A DNA stretch of 64,000 nucleotides, from positions 124,001-188,000 of the forward strand of contig NZ_KB899970.1 in assembly GCF_000378485.1 (NCBI RefSeq), written 5' to 3'. The stretch's first letter is position 1. Every line of letters starts with the position of its first letter. Source of the stretch: Flavobacterium rivuli WB 3.3-2 = DSM 21788 (lineage in GTDB: Bacteria; Bacteroidota; Bacteroidia; Flavobacteriales; Flavobacteriaceae). This document shows positions 1 through 8,124 of the stretch, piece by piece. Under the pieces are notes generated by a model. The model had not been told where the DNA came from. It saw only the letters and a list, made by a program, of their open reading frames with translations, and did no database searches. The position numbers were made by a program, and so were the translations under genes.

Positions 1-886
1 TGTGGGCAAGCGTATTACCGTGAACTATATGATGGCGAAGGACTCTGTTAAAAAACGCCTTACGGGCGAAGCAGGATCGGGCATGTCGTTTACAGAGTTT
101 ACCTACCAGTTAATTCAGGGTTACGATTTTTACCATTTGCATAAAGAGTACAACTGTTTATTGCAGCTTGGCGGCAGCGACCAGTGGGGCAACATTACTA
201 CGGGTACAGAGCTTGTGCGCCGTATGAATGGCGAGGGTGCAAAGGCGTATGCCATGACCTGCCCGCTTATTACTAAGGCAGACGGTTCTAAATTTGGGAA
301 ATCCGAAGGTGGTAATGTATGGCTTACCGCCGATAAAACATCGCCTTACAAGTTTTACCAGTTTTGGGTAAAAACCAGCGATGCCGATGCCGAAAAGTAT
401 ATTAAGATATTTACCTTTCTTCCGGAAGAAGAAATAAATACTTTGATAGAAGCACACAAAGAAGCGCCACATTTAAGGCAGTTGCAAAAAAAGCTTGCCG
501 AAGAAGTTACAACATTTGTACATGGTGCTGAATTGCTTGAAGAAGCAATACGCAGGTCTGATTTTGTGTTTTCTAAATACAACTACGAGCAGTTAAATGC
601 AGTAAGCGAAGACTTTTTTACAGATATTTTTGGTGAATTTTTTCATGCTGAAATAACTCATGAACAATTAAACGGCGATATTGATATTGTGGAATTGCTG
701 GCTGATGTTACAAAGATATTCCCATCGAGAGGAGAAGCACGAAAAGGTATAGTGGCTAATGCCGTTGCCGTAAACAAAGAAAAAATTACTATTGACTATA
801 AACTATCTGATAAAGATCTGGTTTTAGGCAAATACATACTGGTACAGTTTGGCAAAAATAAATCGTTTGTATTAACGGTTAAATAA
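1..886 (+). CDS. tyrS: Tyrosyl-tRNA synthetase, C-terminal part (5' end outside window)
   Basis: Charges tRNA-Tyr with tyrosine in the cytosol (class I aminoacyl-tRNA synthetase). About 294 residues are visible; TyrS is normally about 430, so the N-terminal part with the HIGH motif lies left of the window. The visible part has the tyrosine-pocket and dimer region with LGGSDQWGN near residue 57, the KMSKS-equivalent loop KFGKS near residue 98, and a C-terminal S4-like RNA-binding domain (SRGEARKGIVANAVAVN). The frame runs open from base 2, so the GTG there is not a start. A strong terminator follows directly. Confidence 0.97.
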   Translation, partial: VGKRITVNYMMAKDSVKKRLTGEAGSGMSFTEFTYQLIQGYDFYHLHKEYNCLLQLGGSDQWGNITTGTELVRRMNGEGAKAYAMTCPLITKADGSKFGKSEGGNVWLTADKTSPYKFYQFWVKTSDADAEKYIKIFTFLPEEEINTLIEAHKEAPHLRQLQKKLAEEVTTFVHGAELLEEAIRRSDFVFSKYNYEQLNAVSEDFFTDIFGEFFHAEITHEQLNGDIDIVELLADVTKIFPSRGEARKGIVANAVAVNKEKITIDYKLSDKDLVLGKYILVQFGKNKSFVLTVK

Positions 887-888
887 TG

Positions 889-916
889 AAAGGAGCTTTA
901 GGGCTCCTTTTTTATT
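889..916 (+). terminator. Intrinsic terminator of tyrS
   Basis: An 8-bp perfect stem (AAAGGAGC / GCTCCTTT) with a 6-nt loop is followed by a T-rich run. It starts three bases after the tyrS stop codon. Confidence 0.9.
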
Positions 917-941
917 TTTGCATGACAATCTAATATCCAGT

Positions 942-1922
942 TTAAAATACCATTAGGTTGCAGCCCCTTATATCGCTGTTATCAAAACGGCCCAGGACTT
1001 CAAAAGACTGGTTAGGGTATTTTTTGCCAAGGTCCTGTGTGGCTATAAAAGAGCAGGAATTAATGTTGGCAAGGTCTATAACATTTATACCGCCGGTTTT
1101 GCCGTAGTCTATATATGTTAAGGCATCTTCGGTATCGCGGATTAGGATATCCATCCATGGTGGGCATTCAAAAATACCATCACGAAGAGAGTAGGCCTGC
1201 GAGAGCAATTCCGTCATTCCGTATTCCGAATGTATTTTGCTTACGCCAAAACCGTTGCAAAGCACTTCGTGCAATTCCTCCCGAATCATTTCGCGGCGGC
1301 GGCCCTTCATACCGCCTGTTTCCATGATTATGGTATTCTTAAGGTTAAAGTTTTGCTTTTCTATAAGGTCGAGCAGGGCATACGTAACGCCTATTAACAA
1401 TACGTTCTGTCCGGCGTTATCCAGTTGGGTAAGTTTGGCTATAAGTTCGTCGTAGTTGTGCAGGTAAAAGCCGCTGTCAGGGTTATTAGAGCCTTGTATA
1501 AGGTCTTCCACCATGTATATGAGCGACGACCCTTCGCGCTGCAGGTATGAGGGCAGGAGGGCAAGAACGGCATAGTCTTCTATGTTGCCATAAAACTGCG
1601 AAAATGCCAGCCGAAAACTCTGCTCGTAATAATCAGTATCAGTTACTAAGTGCCTGCTGGTAACCATTCCGGTTGTGCCGCTGCTGGTAAAGGTTACTTT
1701 AACAGGATCTGCGGTGCTTACAACATCGTGCGATTTAAAAAACTGTATGGGCAGGAAAGGAATGTCCCTTACTAATTTTACATTGTTTTTATCCTTGTTT
1801 AAAAAACTGCAAAAATCGCGATATACCTTATTGTTATCATACTGATGACGAAACACTTTAAGCGTAGTTTTTTCGAACTCTTTTTTAGAGGCAATGGTAA
1901 AAATATCGGTAGTGGTAAGCAA
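942..1922 (-). CDS. LuxE/PaaK-like acyl-protein synthetase (ANL superfamily)
   Basis: Predicted adenylate-forming enzyme that activates or transfers an acyl group. The glycine-rich nucleotide loop TFTSSGTTG lies near residue 80, and a later conserved stretch is SEYGMTELLSQAY. The length (about 326 aa) fits stand-alone LuxE-type proteins, which lack a full acyl-CoA ligase C-terminal domain. The open frame can start at a TTG at 1940, but that codon lies inside the promoter box TACTTTTG (1938-1945). I therefore prefer the in-frame TTG at 1922, which gives MLTTTDIFTIASKKEF. No luciferase or fatty-acid reductase genes are nearby, so a role in bioluminescence is not supported. Its substrate is unknown; an ATP-dependent acyl modification is inferred from the family only. 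Confidence 0.8.
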   Translation of the reverse strand: MLTTTDIFTIASKKEFEKTTLKVFRHQYDNNKVYRDFCSFLNKDKNNVKLVRDIPFLPIQFFKSHDVVSTADPVKVTFTSSGTTGMVTSRHLVTDTDYYEQSFRLAFSQFYGNIEDYAVLALLPSYLQREGSSLIYMVEDLIQGSNNPDSGFYLHNYDELIAKLTQLDNAGQNVLLIGVTYALLDLIEKQNFNLKNTIIMETGGMKGRRREMIREELHEVLCNGFGVSKIHSEYGMTELLSQAYSLRDGIFECPPWMDILIRDTEDALTYIDYGKTGGINVIDLANINSCSFIATQDLGKKYPNQSFEVLGRFDNSDIRGCNLMVF

Positions 1923-1937
1923 AGCAAAAAGTTTTAG

Positions 1938-1945
1938 CAAAAGTA
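1938..1945 (-). promoter_or_regulatory. -7 box of the LuxE-like gene
   Basis: TACTTTTG on the minus strand matches the Bacteroidetes -7 consensus TAnnTTTG. It lies directly after the T-run of the upstream terminator. I see no clear TTG at the -33 position. Confidence 0.5.
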
Positions 1946-1946
1946 C

Positions 1947-1983
1947 AAATAAAAAGCATCCCCTGTTTGTAGTAGGGGATGCT
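1947..1983 (-). terminator. Terminator of the vWA/T9SS gene
   Basis: Read on the minus strand, a 9-bp perfect stem (AGCATCCCC / GGGGATGCT) with an 11-nt loop is followed by TTTTTATTT, 20 bases after the stop codon at 2004. Confidence 0.9.
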
Positions 1984-2003
1984 CATGAAATGATAATAAA
2001 TGT

Positions 2004-3296
2004 TTATTTAACGATAAGTCTTTCGGTTAAAGTTTCGCCGGTTCCTATAGTGATATTAACTATATATATTCCTTGCTTAAAATCAGTAATTGTAATGCTA
2101 TGTGTGGTTACGTCGTCCTGAAGCTTTTGGCTGTACATGGTTTTACCATCAAAAGAGGTTATTGTTACATTGGTTATATTTTTAGATGATGAAATTGTAA
2201 CATTGCCTGATGCAGGATTTGGATGAACAGACAATGATTTGTTTTCCAATACTTCTTCGATGCTATTTTCAGGTGCTGCTTTTCGCGATGTGCTGGCATT
2301 TCCTGTTTCGCAATCATTTATTTTTGCTAAAAATAAACTGTTATTTGCAGTATAAAAATCAGAGCCTAAATATACCGAATTACCTGCTAAATAATTAGCT
2401 TCCGCAGATGTGCTTATGGTGTTTGATGCCATTATATCGTATTTTATTTGTCTGTTATCAATGCCCGAAGTTACATTGTTGGTAGGTGAAACCAAGGTAA
2501 GGTATGGAGGGCATCCGTCTGATATGGTGCATATAAATCCTGTAATAGAATCTATTTCGTCAATGCTTAAATTAAAATCGTCTGTAACCATTAAATACCT
2601 TCCCGATACACCCGGACCATCAGGGTCTGCAGGATATGATTCTACGGTACCTGTGTATGTACCGCCAAAGCTGGATATTGCCGCCGAAGCATTTAATGAT
2701 TCATTATATGCTTCAGTAGGAGGTATATGGGTAACTACAAATTTTGCATGTCTGTTATTTTTAAATGCAGTATAATTTGTAAATGCAGCGTTTGTGTTTA
2801 ACTGGTTAGAAGTACGGTTAACAAGGTAGCTGGCTGCGAGGCTAGATGCCCTAAACGCATCTGTAAACATATATATTACAAGATTGTTTGATGCAGAGCG
2901 ATTAAGCGTTTTTTGAGTACTAATTATGTTAGCATCTAAAATATTATCAAGTGCCTTACCAATTAATCCTAATGCTTCATGAGCATAATCTGACGTTCCA
3001 ACTGATCGTCTAATAAATGAGTTGGCAATAGTTACATTATTGGTAAAATCTGACTCTATGTATATTTTTGGATTAAAGCCGCCAATATAGGTGCCGCCGT
3101 AATGTACAACTGCAACCCTGTTTTCGTTGCACTCTAAAACATTAATAATGATGTTTTCTATAGAACTTTTCATGTTTACAAATTCGGCATCAGTAATAGA
3201 CTGACTATTATCTATCCAGATAATCACATCGGCCTGCCCAAAGCTTTTTAGGCCCATGAGCATAAACAACGTTAAGTATAAATACACGTTTTTCAT
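2004..3296 (-). CDS. Secreted von Willebrand factor A protein with T9SS sorting signal
   Basis: Residues 1-21 are a signal peptide ending SFGQ-A. A vWA domain follows (about residues 24-260), opening VIIWIDNSQS. Its DNSQS is the metal-ion-dependent adhesion (MIDAS) motif, and a strand LVIYMFTDA lies in mid-domain. After a linker comes a type A T9SS sorting domain: HPNPASGNVTI, then GIYIVNI and a basic end TERLIVK. The product should cross the outer membrane through the Por/Gld secretion machine and stay on the surface or be released. vWA domains usually bind protein partners; the ligand is unknown. It lies 28 nt downstream of the repeat-rich stalk gene with no hairpin between them, so the two are probably co-transcribed. 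Confidence 0.85.
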   Translation of the reverse strand: MKNVYLYLTLFMLMGLKSFGQADVIIWIDNSQSITDAEFVNMKSSIENIIINVLECNENRVAVVHYGGTYIGGFNPKIYIESDFTNNVTIANSFIRRSVGTSDYAHEALGLIGKALDNILDANIISTQKTLNRSASNNLVIYMFTDAFRASSLAASYLVNRTSNQLNTNAAFTNYTAFKNNRHAKFVVTHIPPTEAYNESLNASAAISSFGGTYTGTVESYPADPDGPGVSGRYLMVTDDFNLSIDEIDSITGFICTISDGCPPYLTLVSPTNNVTSGIDNRQIKYDIMASNTISTSAEANYLAGNSVYLGSDFYTANNSLFLAKINDCETGNASTSRKAAPENSIEEVLENKSLSVHPNPASGNVTISSSKNITNVTITSFDGKTMYSQKLQDDVTTHSITITDFKQGIYIVNITIGTGETLTERLIVK

Positions 3297-3323
3297 AATT
3301 ATTATATTTTAATTAAACGTATA

Positions 3324-4292
3324 TTATTTGTTGTCTGCCATTTTAAGTACAAGTGCTTTTAATTCTTGTAATTCTTTTGCCTGTTGGTCTATTTGTTTTT
3401 GTTGTGCTATGGCATACAGGGTAAGCTCTTCTATTTTTTCCTGCTGTATCTTTGCCATGTTGCCCATTTCTATACCATCTTCTTCAACCTGTTTGGCCGA
3501 AGGTACATTAGGTAAATGCCCGTTCTCTTGTATAAAACATTCTACCTCTGCAAGTGGTTTAAGTTTATAAGTATCTTCAAAAACATAATCAGCCCATGTT
3601 GTAGCCACACGTACCTCTTTAGCCAGTATGCCGCCATTAACCACAAGCTTATAAGCAGCCACGTTTATCCCTCCACCCGTTGTAGGGAAAGCCGCAGTGC
3701 CCAAACCTATACCCACTTTGCCATTAAATTTTAGAAGGTCATTGGCAAAGTCGCCCCAGATTAGTGGGGTGTAAGTTTCACCTTGATCTATTACTAATGT
3801 ATTGCTTGTGCATTGTGCGAATCCAGCTAATGTACCTATAAATATACTTCCAGATACATTATTTCCTACATCTTCACAGCCACTGCCATTACCAATAAAA
3901 ATATTCCCACTCCCAGTAATATTTGTATTTCCAGCATAATTGCCTATTGCAATATTTGCAGCTCCTATTGTATTTTGGCCCCCTGCTCCCTGTCCAAGAA
4001 AGGTATTAAACCTTCCCGTTGTATTAAAACTGCCTGAACTGTTCCCACAAAAAACATTGTTATCTCCTGTAGTGTTATTTAGACCACTTTGATGTCCAAT
4101 AAAAGTATTATCTAATCCAGTTGCAGTATTTACTTTCCCTGCCTGATACCCAAAAAAAGCATTCCCGGTTCCTAAAGTTCCTGCTTCAAGACCCCTGCTG
4201 GTTATTGTGGTTGTTGCAGAATTGGTTTGCGCAGTAACTGTAAATAATCCCGTGGCAATTAGTATGCTTGTAAATAATAAACGTGTTTTCAT
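3324..4292 (-). CDS. Repeat-rich stalk/adhesin-like surface protein with C-terminal coiled coil
   Basis: I place the start at ATG 4292 because a signal peptide begins there (MKTRLLFTSILIATGLFTVTAQ). An upstream in-frame ATG would add 20 non-signal residues. From about residue 37 to 155 the protein consists of roughly seven 17-residue repeats of the type N-x-F-x-G-x-x-[AS]-G-x-x-N-x-T-G, for example NTFIGHQSG and NIFIGNGSG. Such glycine/asparagine repeats suggest a beta-roll or beta-helix as in trimeric adhesin heads. The C-terminus carries a conserved Bacteroidetes segment (FIQENGHLPNVPSA) and then a Gln/Glu/Leu-rich coiled coil (about 285-318), similar to phage tail-fibre ends. There is no T9SS signal. 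A trimeric surface filament is an inference. Confidence 0.75.
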   Translation of the reverse strand: MKTRLLFTSILIATGLFTVTAQTNSATTTITSRGLEAGTLGTGNAFFGYQAGKVNTATGLDNTFIGHQSGLNNTTGDNNVFCGNSSGSFNTTGRFNTFLGQGAGGQNTIGAANIAIGNYAGNTNITGSGNIFIGNGSGCEDVGNNVSGSIFIGTLAGFAQCTSNTLVIDQGETYTPLIWGDFANDLLKFNGKVGIGLGTAAFPTTGGGINVAAYKLVVNGGILAKEVRVATTWADYVFEDTYKLKPLAEVECFIQENGHLPNVPSAKQVEEDGIEMGNMAKIQQEKIEELTLYAIAQQKQIDQQAKELQELKALVLKMADNK

Positions 4293-4353
4293 AATAAAAG
4301 GTGGTTTTATGTTGTATTTAAAATTAGGAAAAATTTTACATGTATTTAACATT

Positions 4354-4372
4354 TTACATTATTATAATGTAA
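4354..4372. promoter_or_regulatory. Palindromic operator-like site upstream of the stalk protein gene
   Basis: TTACATTATTATAATGTAA is a perfect inverted repeat (9-bp arms around one central base) about 60 bp upstream of ATG 4292. A related ACATTATA / TATAATGT pair occurs at 5413-5443, upstream of the next surface gene. Binding by a dimeric regulator is inferred. Confidence 0.4.
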
Positions 4373-4391
4373 CGTGCAGTTTAATTATTGT

Positions 4392-4422
4392 GAAAAAAAA
4401 AGCCCCGCTGTTTAGCGGGGCT
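4392..4422 (-). terminator. Terminator of the T9SS gene at 4448-5365
   Basis: On the minus strand, a 9-bp perfect stem (AGCCCCGCT / AGCGGGGCT) with a 4-nt loop is followed by nine T residues. Confidence 0.95.
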
Positions 4423-4447
4423 CCTTATAAATTTATGTAGGGGTAAA

Positions 4448-5365
4448 TTATCTTACAACAAGTTTTTTAGTTGCAGTTTTACCGGCTTCAGTAATTTTTA
4501 CGATGTAAACACCAGCGTTAAGAGCAGAAGCATTTACTTCGCCGTTAGCAGTTGTAGTGTTTATAACCTGTTTGCCTAATACATCAAATACAGCTACTGT
4601 TTTTACAGCGTTGCTGCTTGATGTTACATTAAGGATGTTACCTGTAAGTGGGTTAGGGTATACTTTTAAACCAGCGATTTCGCTTTGTTTAACGCCAGCA
4701 ACACCTGAAGTACCTGTGAATACAACATCATCTATACTAAAGTTACCGCCATCACCTTCTGCATTATAACCATAAAATCTGAAAGTTACCGGAGTTGTAA
4801 GTCCAGTGTGGTTACTTAAGTTTACAGTATGACCATTTACACCTTGTGTAAATGCATCTAATGTCCAGAAAAACACATTACCTGCTTGAACACTTACGTT
4901 AGCATTAGTGTCAATTGAAACAGGAAGATTTGTAGCGAAATTATCTACACTTGATCTTACAACATAAGTTCTTACACCAGTACCAGATCTTTGTCCTCTA
5001 AATGTAAGTTGAGTTAAATTTAAAGGTGCACCAGCAGTTGGTGTGATTATTACCTGATAGTAAACACCTGTATTTATAGTGCCAGTTAAAGCTGAATAAT
5101 CATCAACTGCAGTTGTAGCTCCAAGTGGTTGGTTAGGGAATGAAAAACGACCAGGTCCTGATGATCCAGTAACGGTAGGTAATAAATTCGGGTTAACAAC
5201 ATTGAATGATCCAAAAGTAACTCCTGTAGCAGTTGGTACGGCGGTAGGGTCCGTTGTACCAGAAGTTTGAGTTACTCCTGCGAAATCATAAGTTGCAGTG
5301 AAATCCTGTGCAAATGCAGCTGCACCAAATAATAGGCTTAATGATAAAGTGTAAAGTTTTTTCAT
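4448..5365 (-). CDS. Secreted T9SS cargo protein, beta-sandwich-like, function unknown
   Basis: A signal peptide (MKKLYTLSLSLLFGAAAFAQ) leads a 305-residue protein rich in Thr, Val and Gly. The core (about 25-220) reads like an all-beta domain and contains NFSIDDVVFTG, typical of carbohydrate-binding-like jelly rolls in secreted Bacteroidetes proteins. Residues 228-305 form a canonical type A sorting domain: LKVYPNPLTG, VFDVLGKQV, LNAGVYIVKI and the basic end KKLVVR. I do not recognise an enzymatic motif. It has its own strong promoter and terminator, so it is a monocistronic, probably well-expressed surface or released protein. Confidence 0.85.
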   Translation of the reverse strand: MKKLYTLSLSLLFGAAAFAQDFTATYDFAGVTQTSGTTDPTAVPTATGVTFGSFNVVNPNLLPTVTGSSGPGRFSFPNQPLGATTAVDDYSALTGTINTGVYYQVIITPTAGAPLNLTQLTFRGQRSGTGVRTYVVRSSVDNFATNLPVSIDTNANVSVQAGNVFFWTLDAFTQGVNGHTVNLSNHTGLTTPVTFRFYGYNAEGDGGNFSIDDVVFTGTSGVAGVKQSEIAGLKVYPNPLTGNILNVTSSSNAVKTVAVFDVLGKQVINTTTANGEVNASALNAGVYIVKITEAGKTATKKLVVR

Positions 5366-5401
5366 GTGTTTAATTTTTTTCTATAAATTTATTCTGTAGG
5401 G

Positions 5402-5431
5402 CAAAGATAATAACATTATACAAGTACAAAA
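5402..5431 (-). promoter_or_regulatory. Bacteroidetes-type promoter of the T9SS gene at 4448-5365
   Basis: On the minus strand, TTTTG (5427-5431) and the -7 box TATCTTTG (5402-5409) are separated by 17 bp, matching the Bacteroidetes -33/-7 arrangement. The inverted repeat ACATTATA / TATAATGT (5413-5420 and 5436-5443) flanks the -33 element. Confidence 0.75.
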
Positions 5432-5492
5432 GTGTTATAATGTGAAATTAAGGTTAATTCAAGGGGTTTTATAACAGTTTTAACTTACAGTT

Positions 5493-5828
5493 TTATTTAA
5501 CTATTAGTTTTCGGGTGGCAGTAGCGTCGCCCTCCTTAACTTTTATAATATAAACGCCGGGGGTAAGGTTGCCTATGTTAAGCTCTTTACCCGTTATGGT
5601 TGCCTGCATTATTTTTTTGCCAAGCACATCATATATTATAACATCTTTGCTCTGGGCCGTTTTAGATGTTACATATATCCTGTCGCCACTTACCGGGTTT
5701 GGGTAAATGTTAAGCCCTTCTATAGTTTCTTTTCCGGCAGCAGAAACCTGTTTGCTTTCCTGGGCAACAGCCCCAAGGGAAAACAAAAAGAATAGCAGTA
5801 AAGTGATATAAAAGTAGTTTTTCTTCAT
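5493..5828 (-). CDS. Mini T9SS protein: signal peptide plus sorting domain only
   Basis: The 111-residue product has a signal peptide (about 1-22, ending AVAQ), a linker of about 15 residues, and then a complete type A sorting domain: LNIYPNPVSG, IIYDVLGKKI, LTPGVYIIKV and the basic end TRKLIVK. Almost nothing remains as cargo. A sorting domain is normally cleaved during export, so the mature product would be a very short peptide. It may be the remnant of a larger gene, a substrate that only occupies the secretion machine, or a small surface peptide. The reading frame is intact from start to stop. Confidence 0.8.
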   Translation of the reverse strand: MKKNYFYITLLLFFLFSLGAVAQESKQVSAAGKETIEGLNIYPNPVSGDRIYVTSKTAQSKDVIIYDVLGKKIMQATITGKELNIGNLTPGVYIIKVKEGDATATRKLIVK

Positions 5829-6013
5829 TGATAATGATTGACGTTGTAAATGTATAAAATATTTTCAATAACCATACCAAATAAAATGTGAACTATACAT
5901 TTTATTTAACATTTTTATTTTTGCTGTGTTTCAGTCAGTTAAAACGTAGTTAAACAATTATTTTTTAAATAATATACTGCTTAATTTACTGTGTTTTACA
6001 GGCGCTTTAGCAT

Positions 6014-6047
6014 AAAAAAAACTGCCACATGTTATTGTGGCAGTTTT
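6014..6047 (-). terminator. Terminator of the lipoprotein gene at 6070-6624
   Basis: A 12-bp perfect stem (AAAACTGCCACA / TGTGGCAGTTTT) with a 6-nt loop is followed by a T-run on the minus strand. Confidence 0.95.
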
Positions 6048-6069
6048 AGCAAAGCATATATTTGCTTTA

Positions 6070-6624
6070 TTATTTTTTTACAGCCCAACTGCGGGCTGTT
6101 TTATCATAATAAGTATTAGCATCAGGAAATTCTATATAAAATTCTCCTTTAGCGTTTGCCGTGTAGTAAGGAGAAACGTCATCGCCATGCACATATTTTT
6201 CAAAAAGCATCGCTGTTTTTTTCCTTAACTCGGGCTCTTCCATTTTCCAGGTTCTTATTGCCTCTTCATATTCTGCTATTTTGCCATCTGCACCATATTT
6301 TAGTTTTCCTATAGTGGCAACTTTTTTGAGTTTAAGGCTTGGGGCAATTTTTGCAATTGCAAAATAAACGGTGCCATCTTTATCTTTATAATAATGTAAA
6401 AGGTCGGCTTTTTGTGCCCTTGCAGTATACTCTTTGTTGTATATAGTATCAAACTTTGTTGCCTCGGTTGCTTTATAGGCTAAATCATCTACATAGCGAA
6501 TTACAGAATATTTAAAGCTTTCCTGCTCGGTTTTTGTTATATGTGCCGATGGCTCAGTAACAAGGATCTCTTTTTTACATGAGTATAGCGCAAGGATAAG
6601 AAAAAGAAATGAAAAATATTTCAT
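6070..6624 (-). CDS. Lipoprotein of unknown function
   Basis: Begins MKYFSFLFLILALYSCKKE: a short hydrophobic signal and lipobox LYSC with the lipidated Cys at residue 16. The mature part (about 168 aa) is charged, has no further cysteines, and contains no enzymatic motif I recognise. Lys-Lys after the Cys does not indicate inner-membrane retention in Bacteroidetes, so periplasmic or outer-membrane location is left open. It is flanked by terminators on both sides and is therefore likely monocistronic. Confidence 0.75.
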   Translation of the reverse strand: MKYFSFLFLILALYSCKKEILVTEPSAHITKTEQESFKYSVIRYVDDLAYKATEATKFDTIYNKEYTARAQKADLLHYYKDKDGTVYFAIAKIAPSLKLKKVATIGKLKYGADGKIAEYEEAIRTWKMEEPELRKKTAMLFEKYVHGDDVSPYYTANAKGEFYIEFPDANTYYDKTARSWAVKK

Positions 6625-6642
6625 GAGGTAGTCTTTAGAATT

Positions 6643-6676
6643 ATAAAAAGAGCTTAGTCGTTATGACTAAGCTCTT
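6643..6676 (-). terminator. Terminator of the receptor/beta-helix lipoprotein operon
   Basis: A 12-bp perfect stem (AAGAGCTTAGTC / GACTAAGCTCTT) with a 5-nt loop is followed by TTTTTAT on the minus strand. Confidence 0.95.
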
Positions 6677-6699
6677 CAAATGTATAAAAATTATTTTAT

Positions 6700-8091
6700 T
6701 TAGTAAACTTTAGCGATAGGGTTAAATTCAGCCCAACCGTCTGTCCAGTCTGTAGCTCCAAAAGCACCTTTGTAAGTTACATTCTCTAAGCCTGCTAATT
6801 TAGCATCTGTAAAAGAAGCACCAGTAGCTAAAGTACCAGATGTTACAGCAAATGTAGGGTTAGCAGTATATGCAGTTCTTGTGTTGCTACCAAAGAAGAT
6901 GTTTGTGTTTAAGCCTAAACCTGAGTATATAGCAGGGAAATCTGTAGTTGTAATAGTTGTATTACCGTTTGCAGCATTTTCCCATAGTGCTTTTACAGCA
7001 GCAGCATCGGCAGTCATACCTGTACCTACAGCATAAGTTAAAAGATCTGCAACAAGAACGTTGTTTTTAAGGATACCAGTACCTGCATTGTAGTTGTCAA
7101 ATACAGTTTGTTGGTTGAACCTGATACCTCTTGGGTAACCTACAAATACAGAGTTTGCTACGTTAAGGGCAACTCTTCTTCTTAGGTCCATAGAGTGCTG
7201 GAAGTTAGCATTAACACTTTGAGTACTTACAGCACGTGGGCCTACAGATGTTAAGTTAGATATTACCGCAGTTGTAAGGAAATCTGTAGCGTTATCGTTA
7301 GGTCCGTTATCAGCCTCGATAGAGTTTGAACCAGACTGGTCAGCATAACTTGGGTAACGAACGTCAAGAGCATACTGTAATTTTCCAGAGAAACCAAAGT
7401 CGATATCAAAAGCATCATCCCAAGTTGCAAATACGATAAGGTGTTTGCCGTTTACAGCACCACCAAACCACTCAAAACCGTCATCACCACCAAAAGATGT
7501 CTGGCAGTACTCTACAACAGTACCAGAACCTACACCACCTAAAGTGATAGAGTTAGTTTCGTTGTTTGGAGTTAATTCAATACCTGCAAATTCTACCCTT
7601 ACATATTTTAATATACCAGAGTTATCTGCATCATTTGTACCACCGTAAACTACAGCAGGTGTAATACCTTCTATAGCAGGGCTTGCCTGGTTTACTTTAG
7701 CTTTACCTAAAAGTACTATACCACCCCAGTCTCCACGGTCTCTTGTACCTTCTTCAAGAGCTGAAGTAAATACAATTGGCTCTGTAGCTGTACCTTCAGC
7801 CATGATTTTACCACCTAAACCAATAATAAGCGTACCTTTAGTAGCTTTGTCTCCATAAACTACAGTACCTGGTTGTACAGTAAGAGTTTTACCTTCGTTT
7901 ACAAAAACCTGACCTTTAATAAGGTATTTTTTGTCTTTAGTTAATGTTTGAGTATCAAGGTTTCCGCTTAGTTCAACAAGGTCACTTCCTGCAACAGGTG
8001 GAGTAGTTGTAGTGCTGTCATCATCACTACATGATGTTACTGCAAGCATAGACATAACAACGCCGGCAAGATAAAAAAAACTTTTTTTCAT
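6700..8091 (-). CDS. Surface lipoprotein with predicted right-handed beta-helix, partner of TonB receptor
   Basis: A lipoprotein signal (MKKSFFYLAGVVMSMLAVTSC) is followed by SDDD, the acidic residues after the Cys that resemble the Bacteroidetes surface-export signal. The 463-residue protein has repeated short strands such as KTLTVQPGTVVYGD, LIIGLGGKI and GGIVLLGKA, typical of parallel beta-helix domains. Paired motifs GGDDGFEWFGG and TWDDAFDIDFG are acidic and aromatic and may bind metal or ligand. It follows the TonB-dependent receptor by 33 nt in the same orientation, so it is probably its surface partner. No SusD-like TPR helices are seen, so this is not a classic SusCD pair. The ligand is unknown. 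Confidence 0.8.
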   Translation of the reverse strand: MKKSFFYLAGVVMSMLAVTSCSDDDSTTTTPPVAGSDLVELSGNLDTQTLTKDKKYLIKGQVFVNEGKTLTVQPGTVVYGDKATKGTLIIGLGGKIMAEGTATEPIVFTSALEEGTRDRGDWGGIVLLGKAKVNQASPAIEGITPAVVYGGTNDADNSGILKYVRVEFAGIELTPNNETNSITLGGVGSGTVVEYCQTSFGGDDGFEWFGGAVNGKHLIVFATWDDAFDIDFGFSGKLQYALDVRYPSYADQSGSNSIEADNGPNDNATDFLTTAVISNLTSVGPRAVSTQSVNANFQHSMDLRRRVALNVANSVFVGYPRGIRFNQQTVFDNYNAGTGILKNNVLVADLLTYAVGTGMTADAAAVKALWENAANGNTTITTTDFPAIYSGLGLNTNIFFGSNTRTAYTANPTFAVTSGTLATGASFTDAKLAGLENVTYKGAFGATDWTDGWAEFNPIAKVY

Positions 8092-8124
8092 AGTTGTAAA
8101 ATTAATTATTGTGTTATTTATTAA

